Source: Candidatus Altimarinota bacterium
GTDB lineage: Bacteria; Patescibacteriota; Gracilibacteria; BD1-5; UBA2023
Direction: 5' to 3'
NCBI GenBank assembly: GCA_013268835.1
Contig: JABFSX010000004.1
Span: 62,001 to 126,000 of the forward strand
DNA: 64,000 nucleotides
Both the position numbers and the translations under genes were made by a program. Each line of letters opens with the position of its first letter. Within the stretch, counting starts at the first letter, position 1. This document shows, piece by piece, positions 22,291-31,598 of this stretch. The notes beneath the pieces were generated by a model. The model had not been told where the DNA came from and ran no database searches. It worked only from the letters and a program-made list of their open reading frames with translations.

Positions 22291-23961
22291 ATGATTCAAA
22301 CACCTTGAAATCAAGAAAAAATAGAATTATCTTGAACAACACTCATCGATTCACTTCGCTCTCCACAATCAGAAAAATATGGAGAAAAAATGAAAAAAAC
22401 TGTTGAAAAAATACTTATATGAGATGATAAGAGTAATTTTAATACCATTATTGATCAGTTTTTTTCACATAAAATACTTCGTGAATTTTTCCATAACCAT
22501 CCTGTTTGCTGGATAGACCTTCTCAGAAAACTCCATAAATATAGAAAAAATGATCGTGAAGAAGGTTGGTATATTGAAGATGAACATATCGAAGAAGTCT
22601 ATAAAACATTTCTTATTCGATGAAGAACGAATGATATTGGATCAAAACTTCGAAAAATTCTTCCTGATGTCATAATAAAAAATCAAGCCCTTCTTGAATT
22701 TGCATCAAAACAACCGTCACTTCTTGATTCTGGAGGATATTCTTATATAAAAATACCAAAAAACAAACGACCAAAAGCCACTATATGACTTATATATGCT
22801 GGACTTACTCAAAATATTGATGCTTGTACCTATGAAAATGCTGATACCTATTTTACAAAAGTACTTCCAAAAGTTCTTCAATATTTAAAAGAGATTTTTT
22901 GAATTGAGCCGAATCTTTCTTTCTGTAGAAATATTGAACAAATAACAAAAGAAATAGAAAAAATGTTTGATTCTGGACGATGAGATGAAAGAGAAAACGC
23001 ATTTCGCGTTATTCAAGCTTTTCATGCATGGTCAGGAATTGAACAAATTGAAACTATGCACCAGGATGCCTGTGCAATTGTAGAGAAAGTACCTGATTTT
23101 ATTCAACAAAAAACTTGATATGTAATTTCTGACATAGACTCAGTAGAACAAGATGGGACTACTATATATAGCTGAAAGCTAAATTTTAATGGAAAAAAGT
23201 ATGCTATTAATTGGCGAGTAAAAAGCATCAAGAGTATCCTTCAAAAAATGTGGGTTACAGAAGAATATACAAATATTGATGCCATAAGAGATATGTTGGG
23301 TATATCTATTGTTTGGCCAGATGATGCACCAGAAAATGAAAAAATTAATATAGCTTCCGTATTTCTAAACCTTATGCCGGATTACTGATATCTCCTTAAA
23401 AATAAGTGACTTTTCTCAGATGAATCACTCGGAGAGATTCAAAAAAATGCATCAAACAAAGGAAAGCTTCCAATTTATTCTACTTCAAAACGTTGAAATT
23501 CAACACACAAAGACTTTAATAATGCAAGTTATAGTGGTTATATAAAAATTAATTGAATAAACCTCTGAACTGAAATTCAGTTTTCAGATGAAAAATCGAT
23601 GCTCTGGAAAAAAATAGATGATAAAAAGTATAAGCCAAAAGATGCTATTCTTGGATTAATTCGATGACCAAAATTTGGAACCCCAGGACAGATATTTAGA
23701 TTACTCAATGCAAAGATTGATGTTGCCACCATGCAACAACTAGGAGTAAACAATATCAATGGAATTATCATATTACTTATTGAAGATAACTTTATACTTC
23801 CCTTTGTATCAAAAGATGGGGATGCTATCCTTCTTTCTTGTAAATGAAAAGATGATGTATTTAAGAAAAAATTTTCAAAAATGGAACTCTGTCAGAAATG
23901 ACATCCACACTATGATAATCTCATAAAATATTTATCAAAAATCAATCCTCTTGCCCTCTAG
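22291..23961 (+). CDS. RelA/SpoT-like nucleotidyltransferase domain protein
   Basis: A 556-residue protein hidden by more than 20 UGA-Gly codons. The middle contains INWRVKSIKSILQKM and DAIRDMLGISIVW, which match the RelA/SpoT synthetase pattern (G-R-x-K-S-x-x-S-I-x-x-K-M, then a D-x-x-G-x-R-I-like strand). THKDFNNASYSGYIKINGI followed by LGTEIQFSD resembles the NGYxSLHT and ExQIRT strands, with the catalytic Glu kept but the Arg of IRT missing. The N-terminal 220 residues are alpha-rich and could be a degenerate hydrolase domain, but no HD pair is clear. (p)ppGpp synthesis is possible, not shown. Confidence 0.55.
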
Positions 23962-24638
23962 TATCATTTCCTCTTTCTCCATTCTCGAAACTTCTTTGCT
24001 GACTCAAGCCCTGGATCAATTATGATCGGGGTTTTATTTTTATGAACCTCCTTCCAGACTTTCTCGATAGTACTATGAGCCATTGGATAATGGGTACAAC
24101 CAAGAACAAGCGACTCAATATCTGAAGAAAAATTCAACAAATAAACACATAATAATGCCTCAATATCTTCCCCTTCAATAATTCCCCGTTCAATCAATGG
24201 AACAAGCCCAGGAGCTGCTATCTCTTCGATATGGATTGTATTATTAGTGATATGAACTCGCTCTTTATATCCACGAATTCTTACAGTTGCTTCGGTTGCA
24301 AGTACTCATACTTTTCTATGTCAGAGCTCTAGGATTTTCTCAGCACCTGGAATCATCACTCCAAGAATATGGCGACCAACAAAAACCTCTTGCTGAAGCC
24401 ATCGGAGAGCATGGACACTTGCCGTATTACACGCAATGATAACCACATCAGCTCATCTATCAAAAAGTTTTTGAACTCATTTTTTTGTTAACTCTCGAAT
24501 CTCTTCACCTGTTTTTTCTCCATAGGGAGCATTTTCACGGTCCATCTCTAGTATCATTGAAATATCTGGAAATTCTTTTTGAAAAGTTTCCATAACTACT
24601 TTGCCACCCAACCCAGAATCAAAAAATCAAACAAGCAT
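23958..24638 (-). CDS. murI: Glutamate racemase MurI
   Basis: A 226-residue protein with six UGA-Gly codons. GFFDSGLGG at the N-terminus, ACNTAS with the first catalytic Cys (near residue 70) and LGCTHYP with the second are the diagnostic motifs. It is shorter than the usual about 260 residues but the core is complete. It makes D-Glu for MurD. The TAG stop overlaps by four bases (CTAG) with the TAG of the convergent RelA-like gene. Confidence 0.95.
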
Positions 24639-24644
24639 AGTACT

Positions 24645-25001
24645 TTAAATAAAATCTGGCATTATCATATTCGAAAAGTCAGGCAATAAATCCATATCGA
24701 GTTTTCAACGTATAACTTGAATTACATCAGAATCCTCATCTTGTACTAAAACTCACATCTGCAATGGTTTATTTAAGAGTTTTAAATGAGATGTTTTGGG
24801 ACTTTCTTTTGTTATGCTTGAATAAGGAAAGCTTGAATTTTTTATTCAAGTAAGAATTTCTAAAATCCTCCTTACCGACTCTCCTTGAATAGAAACATTT
24901 GAAGTAATATCATCAGAAAATAATTGATACCTTCCAAGTCAAGATGAAGTAAGTATGTCTCTATATTCTTCTGGCATTTCAGCCACTGAAATAATTTTCA
25001 T
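24645..25001 (-). CDS. Hypothetical protein
   Basis: A 118-residue frame with four UGA-Gly codons, from ATG at 25001 to TAA at 24645. The sequence (MKIISVAEMPEEYRDIL...) is soluble and mixed alpha/beta with no recognised motif. It ends six bases before the murI start, so it probably shares a transcript with murI. Its start codon directly follows the T run of the secD terminator, so it has essentially no leader and depends on read-through or an internal promoter. Confidence 0.6.
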
Positions 25002-25031
25002 AAAAAAATCAAGAAAATGATTTCTTGATTT
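25002..25031 (-). terminator. Terminator of secD
   Basis: An 11-bp perfect stem (AAATCAAGAAA with TTTCTTGATTT, loop ATGA) followed on the minus strand by seven T residues that run into the next gene's ATG. Confidence 0.8.
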
Positions 25032-25055
25032 TATAATAAATATGGTTTTTAGCAA

Positions 25056-26771
25056 CTATTTTTTGAATCCGATAAATGCAAGTGTATGATTTGCCATCTT
25101 TCTTCCAACAGCAATGATAAGTATCCGAGATACCCACATAGCAGTGAAGAGTGAAAGGATAATACCAAGACCAAGCATAAAACCAAATCCTTTTATAAGA
25201 GATATCCCAAATATATAGAGGATGATTGCTGAAGTAAGTGAAGTAATATGTGAATCCCAGATAGCTGTCCATGACTTCTCAAATCCAATCGTAATAGAAT
25301 GTTCGAGATTTTTTCCATCACGGAGCGCTTCTCTCATACGCTCAAAAATAAGAATATTTGCATCAATCGCAAGACCAATAGAAAGGATTACACCCGCAAT
25401 AGAAGCAAGAGTAAGGACAACTCCTGTCATTTTAACTAACGCTATCAAGATAAGTGTATAGGTGATAAGTGCAAGACCTGCAAGAAGACCACTTACATGA
25501 TAGAATATTGTAAGGAATATGATAATTGCAATGAGTCCAATTGCTCCAGCAACAAGTATCTGACGAAGTGAAGAAGAACCAATCTTAGCATCAATAGTTC
25601 TCTCACTCGTGAGGTAGATAGGAGCTGGTACAATACCAGTATTAATATCATTTGCAAGTATCTGAGCTCACTTAATAGTATAATCTCCAGTGATAACAGC
25701 ACGACCATCTGTGATAACTGCTTGAACGGTAGGAGCAGTGAGAAGTTGTCCTCCAACAAATATAGCAATCTGTTTTCCGATAAGACGTTTTGTGAGTTCA
25801 CCAAATATTTTTTTACCTTCTTCATTAAAGAGAAGTTCCACCTGAGGCTGACCCACTTGAGTAAACCCAACTCCAGCATTTACAAGATTCTTATCGTTAA
25901 GAACTTTACCGTCTGCTGTCTTAGCTGCTTGCCAGATACTTGGCTGCTCACTGATATAGATAATATCATAGTCGTATCCTTTTGTATTGATTGTTGCACC
26001 ACTTGCATCTACTGAAGGAATATCATATCTTTTTATAAGATTTAGGATAGCAAAATTCCCTGGTCATACTTCGATAGTTCCAGTACCTGTAATAGTTTGT
26101 TCACCTGGAATATATATCACAGGAGTGATATATGGAAGAGTGGCTGTATCAACACCTGGAATTTGGATAGTTTTTGGGATAGCACCTGTTGCAGATCCAA
26201 ATTGGATATTCTCATATTGATCGCGGTATTTTTGTCCTACAGTAACAAATGGAGTATCCTTAAGATCCTTTGCTGCATTTTCAGCTATAGCTTTTCTTTC
26301 TACCTTATCAGCTTCAGTTACACCATTTTTTTCTTCACGAAATTCAAGTTGTACCACTTTACCAATAGTCTCTTTTGCTTTTTTGATATCTTCAGCGTTT
26401 CGAACTTTACGTTCTTCTTCAGAAAGGTCTGTATGCGCCTGTGTAGGAATCTGTACGATAATATGATTATCAGATCCATATTTTGCTGTTTGGATTGTTG
26501 GCTCTGCAAGACCAAGAGAATTTACACGCTTATCAATAACCGACTTAATCCCCTCTACAACATTTTGTTCAGTAGTTTTTCATGTCTGTGTTTTTGAAGC
26601 ATCAAAATCCACCTTGTAATCAAGTTCCACACCTCACTGAAGGTCAAGACCAAGAGTATATGGCTTGTTAAGGAATGAGTTATCAACACCATATTGGCTC
26701 CAAGGAACGATATAGAGTCAAGAAGCAAGTATAATAGCAATAACTATTAGGACACGATTTCTGATATTCAT
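25056..26771 (-). CDS. secD: Protein translocase subunit SecD
   Basis: A 571-residue protein with about five UGA-Gly codons. It has an N-terminal span, the P1 domain beginning with LGLDLQGGVEL-like sequence (here one Gly is UGA), a large periplasmic part, then six membrane helices with GLAIDANILIFERMRE and the C-terminal LGIILSLFTAMWVSR. SecD uses the proton gradient to help late stages of Sec export, normally with SecF. No secF follows; the next minus-strand gene is unrelated. Its promoter at 26811-26839 is back to back with that of the HD gene. Confidence 0.93.
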
Positions 26772-26810
26772 AAGAAGATGTATAAAGGTATAGAAGTTAC
26801 TTTTGGGCAG

Positions 26811-26839
26811 ATTATAGAAAAAGTTTTAGTTTTTGCAAG
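26811..26839 (-). promoter_or_regulatory. Promoter for secD
   Basis: On the minus strand TTGCAA (26839-26834) and TATAAT (26816-26811) with a 17-base spacer. It is divergent from the plus-strand promoter that starts ten bases away. Confidence 0.7.
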
Positions 26840-26848
26840 GCGACTTTT

Positions 26849-26877
26849 TGCAAAAACGAACAATATATGCTATGATA
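26849..26877 (+). promoter_or_regulatory. Promoter for the HD-domain gene
   Basis: TTGCAA at 26849-26854, 17-base spacer, TATGAT at 26872-26877, about 31 bases before the ATG. Confidence 0.7.
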
Positions 26878-26908
26878 CTTCCATATTTATATTATTCGCT
26901 TAAATACC

Positions 26909-27544
26909 ATGACTAATTCTCTTGTTGAATCAGCAAAAAAATATACTCAAAATTTACTACAAGTATGTAAAGATTACCCATACCATAATCCTGAACATAG
27001 TATCAGTGTACTCGATCGAGCCACTTACATTGCCATGGCTGAAAGTGTTGGAAATGAGGATCTAGAGGATCTCCAGCTCGCTTGCTTATTTCATGATACT
27101 GGTTTTTCAGAACAATATGAAAAAAATGAGCACATCGGAGCAAGAATTGCACGAAAATGGCTCGAAGAGCAATGACATAACAAGGATCGAATTGCTAAAA
27201 TCGAAAAGATCATTATGGCAACCGTGCTATTCTCTACTCCACGAACTCATCTGGAGATGATTATCCAAGATGCAGATCTTGACAATATCGGAACAAAGGC
27301 AGAATTTGTAACTTCACAGAAATATCTTACAGAACTCCGAACCGTTGGAGGGAAAGACATCTCCGATTGTGCCTATTGGCAATTCGTCTACAAGCTCCTC
27401 ACAAAATACAAATTCCATACAGAAACAGGAAAATCAGAAAGACACGAACAGCTTCTTCTCGATGTAGAGCATATGGAAAAATATCTCTCAATGATTGGAT
27501 GTGAAGTTCCAAATATCGAACCTGATAGTATGCACGAAGTATAA
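26909..27544 (+). CDS. HD-domain metal-dependent phosphohydrolase
   Basis: A 211-residue protein with one UGA-Gly codon. YHNPEHS near residue 25, LFHDTGFSE near residue 60 and the downstream DADLDNIG segment give the H...HD...D metal set of the HD superfamily. Such proteins cleave nucleotides or cyclic nucleotides; the substrate cannot be told. It has its own promoter and sits just upstream of the groESL operator. Confidence 0.8.
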
Positions 27545-27562
27545 AAATTGTATATATAAAAA

Positions 27563-27589
27563 TTAGCACTTATGAAAATTAAGTGCTAA
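27563..27589 (+). promoter_or_regulatory. CIRCE operator (HrcA binding site) upstream of groES
   Basis: TTAGCACTT, nine bases, AAGTGCTAA. This is the CIRCE inverted repeat (consensus TTAGCACTC-N9-GAGTGCTAA) with one compensated change per arm, so the palindrome is perfect. hrcA itself lies at 46210-46908, so chaperonin repression by HrcA is very likely. Confidence 0.9.
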
Positions 27590-27595
27590 TTTTAT

Positions 27596-27623
27596 TTGAC
27601 TTTCAAAAGCGTTTTCATAAAAT
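27596..27623 (+). promoter_or_regulatory. Likely groES promoter
   Basis: TTGACT at 27596-27601 and TAAAAT at 27618-27623 with a 16-base spacer, just downstream of CIRCE. A second TATAAT at 27641-27646 lies inside a 7-bp inverted repeat (27632-27650) but has no good -35. Confidence 0.5.
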
Positions 27624-27684
27624 ACTCACATACAAATTTCTATAATTTGTGCTTTTTATATTTTATTTTTAACTCTTTCTTGTT

Positions 27685-27996
27685 ATGATAACTCATGATA
27701 TGATTAATCAGATAACTCCCCTCTCAGATCGAGTTCTTCTGAAGCCAATAGATGCAGACAAGATCACTGCATCAGGGATTATCATCCCAGATTCTGCTAA
27801 CAAAGAGCGACCATCACTCTATGAAGTCATTGCCATCGGACCAGGAAAAGTAGATAAAGAAGGAACTCTACAAAAAATCGACCTCCAAAAAGGAGATCGA
27901 GTGATAAGTGGACAATATAGCGGAGACGATGTAAAAGTTGGAGATACTACCTATAAAATTGTATGATTTGATTATATTTTGGCGAAGATAAATTAA
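27685..27996 (+). CDS. groES: Co-chaperonin GroES
   Basis: A 103-residue protein. PLSDRVLLKPIDAD, a mobile-loop region around SGIIIPDSANKERPS, and GDRVISGQYSGDDVK are typical of GroES. A UGA-Gly codon near the end is followed by FDYILAKIN, so the usual C-terminal (Y/D)ILA motif is complete only with the recoding. It caps GroEL. The operator CIRCE is upstream. groEL does not follow directly: a 391-base gap contains a structured repeat and a small ORF. Confidence 0.96.
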
Positions 27997-28038
27997 ATCA
28001 AAAGAAACAAAGTTCAAAAACAGTGAACTCAATGGGGT

Positions 28039-28145
28039 TTGGGGAGAGAAACTGTTTGAGTCAGAAGATAAAAAGAAATCAGATGAGCGAAGCGACCGAG
28101 TTTTTCTCTCCCCAATGATTTTGGTACTTTTTGCACAAAAAGTAC
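28039..28145. repeat. Structured intergenic element between groES and groEL
   Basis: TTGGGGAGAGAAACT at 28039-28053 is repeated inverted as AGTTTTTCTCTCCCCAA at 28099-28115 (two extra Ts), with GAGCGAAGCGACCGAG before the second arm. A second perfect hairpin follows: GTACTTTTT, loop GCAC, AAAAAGTAC (28124-28145). The GC content is higher than around it. The pattern looks like a MITE- or REP-type element; only one copy is in the window. Confidence 0.55.
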
Positions 28146-28167
28146 ATAAAAAACTAACTAAAAATTT

Positions 28168-28353
28168 ATGAAATTCTTTTTCTTTTTATACATTGTATCT
28201 ATTATTTGAATAATGTATTGATTAAATCAGGATTCTTTAAATATTATTTGTTCTTGTGGTTTCATTACGGTATCTAGTAGTATTATTTTCACTTCAATTT
28301 GAAAAGAAAATATGCTTGATGATTTTTATAAGAAAAACTCAGATAAGAAATAA
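28168..28353 (+). CDS. Small membrane protein between groES and groEL
   Basis: A 61-residue frame with three UGA-Gly codons, starting MKFFFFLYIVSII. Two hydrophobic stretches (residues 2-19 and 30-44) surround a CSCG motif; a short charged tail ends in KK. No family is recognised. It lies 34 bases before groEL on the same strand and would be transcribed with the chaperonins, which is an unusual place for an unrelated gene. Confidence 0.45.
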
Positions 28354-28387
28354 TCTCTCATTTTTTAAATCTTAAATCTACATAACT

Positions 28388-30028
28388 ATGTCAAAAACAA
28401 TTCACTTCTGAGATGAAGCTCGCCTCCAGATGTTCTCCGGTATGGAGAAAGTCGCTAAAGTTGTATCTGCAACTATCGGACCAAAAGGTCGAAATGTCAT
28501 CTTTTCTAAGGGATATGGCGCCCCTCAAGTTACGAACGATGGTGTCACAATAGCCAAAGAGATTGAACTCGAAGACAAGATCGAGAATATGGGTGCTGAT
28601 CTCATCAAGGAAGCAGCGAGTCGAACCAATGATGCAGCAGGTGACGGAACTTCGACTGCTACCCTTCTCACCTATGCAATGGTGAAAGAGGGACTTCGTG
28701 AGATCCGCTCTGGTATCAATGCTATCGAACTCAAAAACGGTATGAAAAAAGCTGGATCACTCGTGATCGCCGAACTCGCAAAGATGTCGATACCACTCGG
28801 TACGAGTGAAGAGATCGAACAGGTTGCCACTATCTCTGCACAGGATATTGAGGTGGGACAGATTATCGCTCATGCCATGGAAAGGGTTGGAAAAGATGGA
28901 GTTATTACCGTTGAAGACGGTCGAACATTTGGTCTCGAAGTCGAAGTTACTGAAGGGATGAAATTCGATAATGGATATATATCTCCCTATATGATTACCG
29001 ACGGAGAAAAGATGGAATGACGTATATCAGATGCATATATTCTTATCACCGATAAAAAAATCTCTTCTCTCAAAGATATCCTTGGAGTTCTAGAATCACT
29101 CGCTCAGAGCGGAAAACGTGAACTCGTTATTATTGCTGATGATATCGATGGTGAAGCACTCACAGGAATTATCATGAATAGAATAAAGTGAGTCCTTACA
29201 ATACTTGGCATCAAAGCACCAGGTTTTGGGGATAAGAAAAAAGAGATGCTTCGTGACCTCGCAGTTCTCACGGGTGCAACACTCATCACTGATGAAACTG
29301 GATATAAACTCGAAAATGCTCATATCGAACACCTTGGTCAAGCAAAAGCAGTCATATCAACTAAAGATAGTACAACTATCATCTCAGGAGCTGGAGATAA
29401 ACACTTGATCGACGCTCGCGTTCGTGAACTCGGAGCTCAGCTCGAAGCCAGCAAGTCGAACTACGACCGAGAAAAACTCGCTGAACGAATTGCAAAACTC
29501 GCTGGAGGAATTGCCGTTATCAAGGTTGGAGCAGCATCAGAAGTTGAGATGAAAGAGAAAAAACTCAGAATCGAAGATGCGCTTAATGCTACAAAAGCAG
29601 CAGTAGATGAAGGAATTGTAGCTGGTGGCGGAGTAGCACTCCTAAAGGCATCTCAAGTTCTCAAAAACGCTGATCTCACGAAAGAAGAAAAAGTCGGAGC
29701 CGATATCGTGGCACGAGCACTCTCGTACCCAGTACGTCAGATTGCAGATAATGCTGGAAAAGAGTGAGCCGTAGTAGTCAATGAAGTGATGAAAAATACA
29801 GATCCACACTATGGATATGATGCAGCTCGTGACGAATACAAGGACCTTGTAAAAGCGGGAATCATCGATCCAACCAAGGTGGAACGATGTGCACTCGAAA
29901 ATGCCATCTCTATTGCTGGAATGTTCCTCACGACCGAAGCCCTCATCGTAGATTCTCCAAAAAAAGAAGAACCAGCAATGCCTCCAGGTGGGAGCATGGG
30001 ATGAATGGGTGGAATGGGAATGTACTAG
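28388..30028 (+). CDS. groEL: Chaperonin GroEL
   Basis: A 546-residue protein with five UGA-Gly codons. The first gives [12 protein letters not shown], the invariant Gly of the GroEL start; another completes the GGM tail (GGSMGGMGGMGMY). [29 protein letters not shown] and the apical-domain segments are normal. GGM repeats line the folding cage. UGA is rare here (five codons in 546) compared with weakly expressed genes. The gene ends in TAG at 30026 and is followed by a strong terminator. Confidence 0.98.
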
Positions 30029-30043
30029 GGATAGTATAGATAC

Positions 30044-30076
30044 AAAAAAAACACGAGAAATTCTCGTGTTTTTTTA
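30044..30076. terminator. Bidirectional terminator after groEL
   Basis: ACACGAG and CTCGTGT stem with flanking A and T runs, between groEL (plus) and the cyclic-nucleotide-binding gene (minus). Confidence 0.8.
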
Positions 30077-30091
30077 TTTTTTAGATATTTT

Positions 30092-30490
30092 TTACCGACT
30101 TCCATTTTCGATGATACGTCGACGGATTTCCTCTTTCATCTCAGTCCCGTGAGCAGATTGTTGAAGAAGTGTAAGGAAGTCATCCTTGAGAAATACCTGA
30201 AGTTCAGTTTCTTCTGTTACCTCAATTGTTGCATTACGAACATCATCAGTAATAAGTGCCAATTCACCAAAAAATGCTCCAGCATTCAAAAGTGCAATTT
30301 CTTTTCCTCACTTAAGAACACGAGCCTTTCCTGAGTTAATATAATAAGCACATCCATTGGATTTTTCATTCTCTTTAATTACCGTTTCACCATTTTTTCT
30401 ATATTGAGTCTGACTCATAAGAAGAAAGAATGCCACTACCTCTTTAGAGAACCCATCAAATATATAAAGATTTTCGATATTTTGAGACAT
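30092..30490 (-). CDS. Cyclic nucleotide-binding domain protein
   Basis: A 132-residue protein with one UGA-Gly codon. It is essentially one cNMP-binding beta roll: NGETVIKENEKSNGCAYYINSG, the UGA-coded glycine of the KGGKEIAL turn, and AGAFFGELALITDDVRNATIE, the phosphate-binding cassette (FGELAL). No helix-turn-helix follows, so it is not a full CRP/FNR regulator. It may act as a cNMP-sensing subunit or a degenerate domain. Confidence 0.8.
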
Positions 30491-30553
30491 ACGTATAAGT
30501 TATTACTGATTCAGTATAGCATATACTCAGGAAAATCGCAAATTTTTCTTCAC

Positions 30554-30586
30554 AAAAAATCCCCATATTTCTATGAGGATTTTTTA
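30554..30586 (-). terminator. Terminator of the SH3-like protein gene
   Basis: AAAAATCCCCATA and TATGAGGATTTTT pair with one mismatch around a TTTC loop, ten bases after the minus-strand stop at 30596. Confidence 0.65.
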
Positions 30587-30595
30587 GAGAACTTA

Positions 30596-31507
30596 TTATT
30601 TTAATAATGGCTTCTTTTCGATCAATTGGGCCACATCAACAACAATAAAGCTTGATTTAATAAATCACTTGATAGCCCCATCGAGACTCTCAACTTGAGA
30701 CCAATTATCTACTGTAGCAGTTCGATAGAGAGGAACATTGCTTGTTACGGTAGTAACAATTGACGAAGTATACCAAGGATTATTTCGGATATTCACCAGA
30801 TGAGCCACATTCGTATGAACCACATCAGACCAATATGCAATATCTGCTTGACCTATTTTCACAAGATCAGAAGGAGTTGCATCACGAAGCCACTTTGTAC
30901 CAACATAACCCGTCGTACCTGTAGTAGTATCGATATCTACTGTATTTTCTCGAATATCAGTAACTACTACTTCCCCAGATTTTACTGGAGTCCAGCCAGT
31001 TACTTTTCCAGTTACCTTTACGGCATCATTTTTTATAAGATATCCCTCTGTATCTGATTCTATACTCTTCCCTTCTCGGATACGAACGCTACGAATAGCA
31101 TTTGCATATTGAATTTGTTGTTCTTTTATTTTAGCTACACGATAGTTTACGATATCTTTCTGAGCAAGATCGAGAAGGATTTTTCTTTCTCTTTTTGGTT
31201 TATTTATAGTTCCAGTTGCATTATTTACGGATCCCGTAAGACTCACTGTAACATCATCAAACATATTAAGTGAAGAAGATTTTACTCCTGCAATAGGAGT
31301 ATTATTTGCTCCATTACAATTTGGGAGATTTTTTGCAATCTGAGTAATTTCAATCTTACCGACTTGTGTACGAGTAACAGCTGTTCCATCACACCCTACC
31401 CACGCATACATTGGTATTTTATTTGTATCTGTAGCAGCCTGAATGGAATATATACCGAATGCAACACCAGTAAAAATACTGAATAAAACAAGAAGACGAA
31501 TATACAT
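30596..31507 (-). CDS. Secreted protein with SH3b-like domains
   Basis: A 303-residue protein with a signal peptide (MYIRLLVLFSIFTGVAFGIYSIQA, cleavage after AQA-like QAA) and one UGA-Gly codon near the end. Residues about 160-210 and 240-300 look like bacterial SH3 domains: VKVTGKVTGWTPVKSGEVV...GYVGTKWL and VNIRNNPWYTSS...VPLYR...DNWSQVES...GFIKSSF. A charged helical stretch (KRERKILLDLAQKD) lies between. SH3b domains usually bind peptidoglycan peptides. It is probably an exported wall-binding protein. Confidence 0.7.
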
Positions 31508-31598
31508 AGTATAAAAGATTAAGATGTGAACCTAATGCTTATATTATATTAAATTGTAATTTGTCAAGTTTATTTTTTGTTTTTTAATGTAAAATATA

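Noticed and set aside
26097-26597. Long plus-strand frame inside secD
   Set aside because: Antisense to secD, rich in Phe/Cys/Ser as expected from the complementary frame of a real gene.
28388-30028. UGA as selenocysteine or as programmed read-through
   Set aside because: UGA sites fall on conserved glycines, occur many times per gene, and no SECIS-like hairpin follows them.
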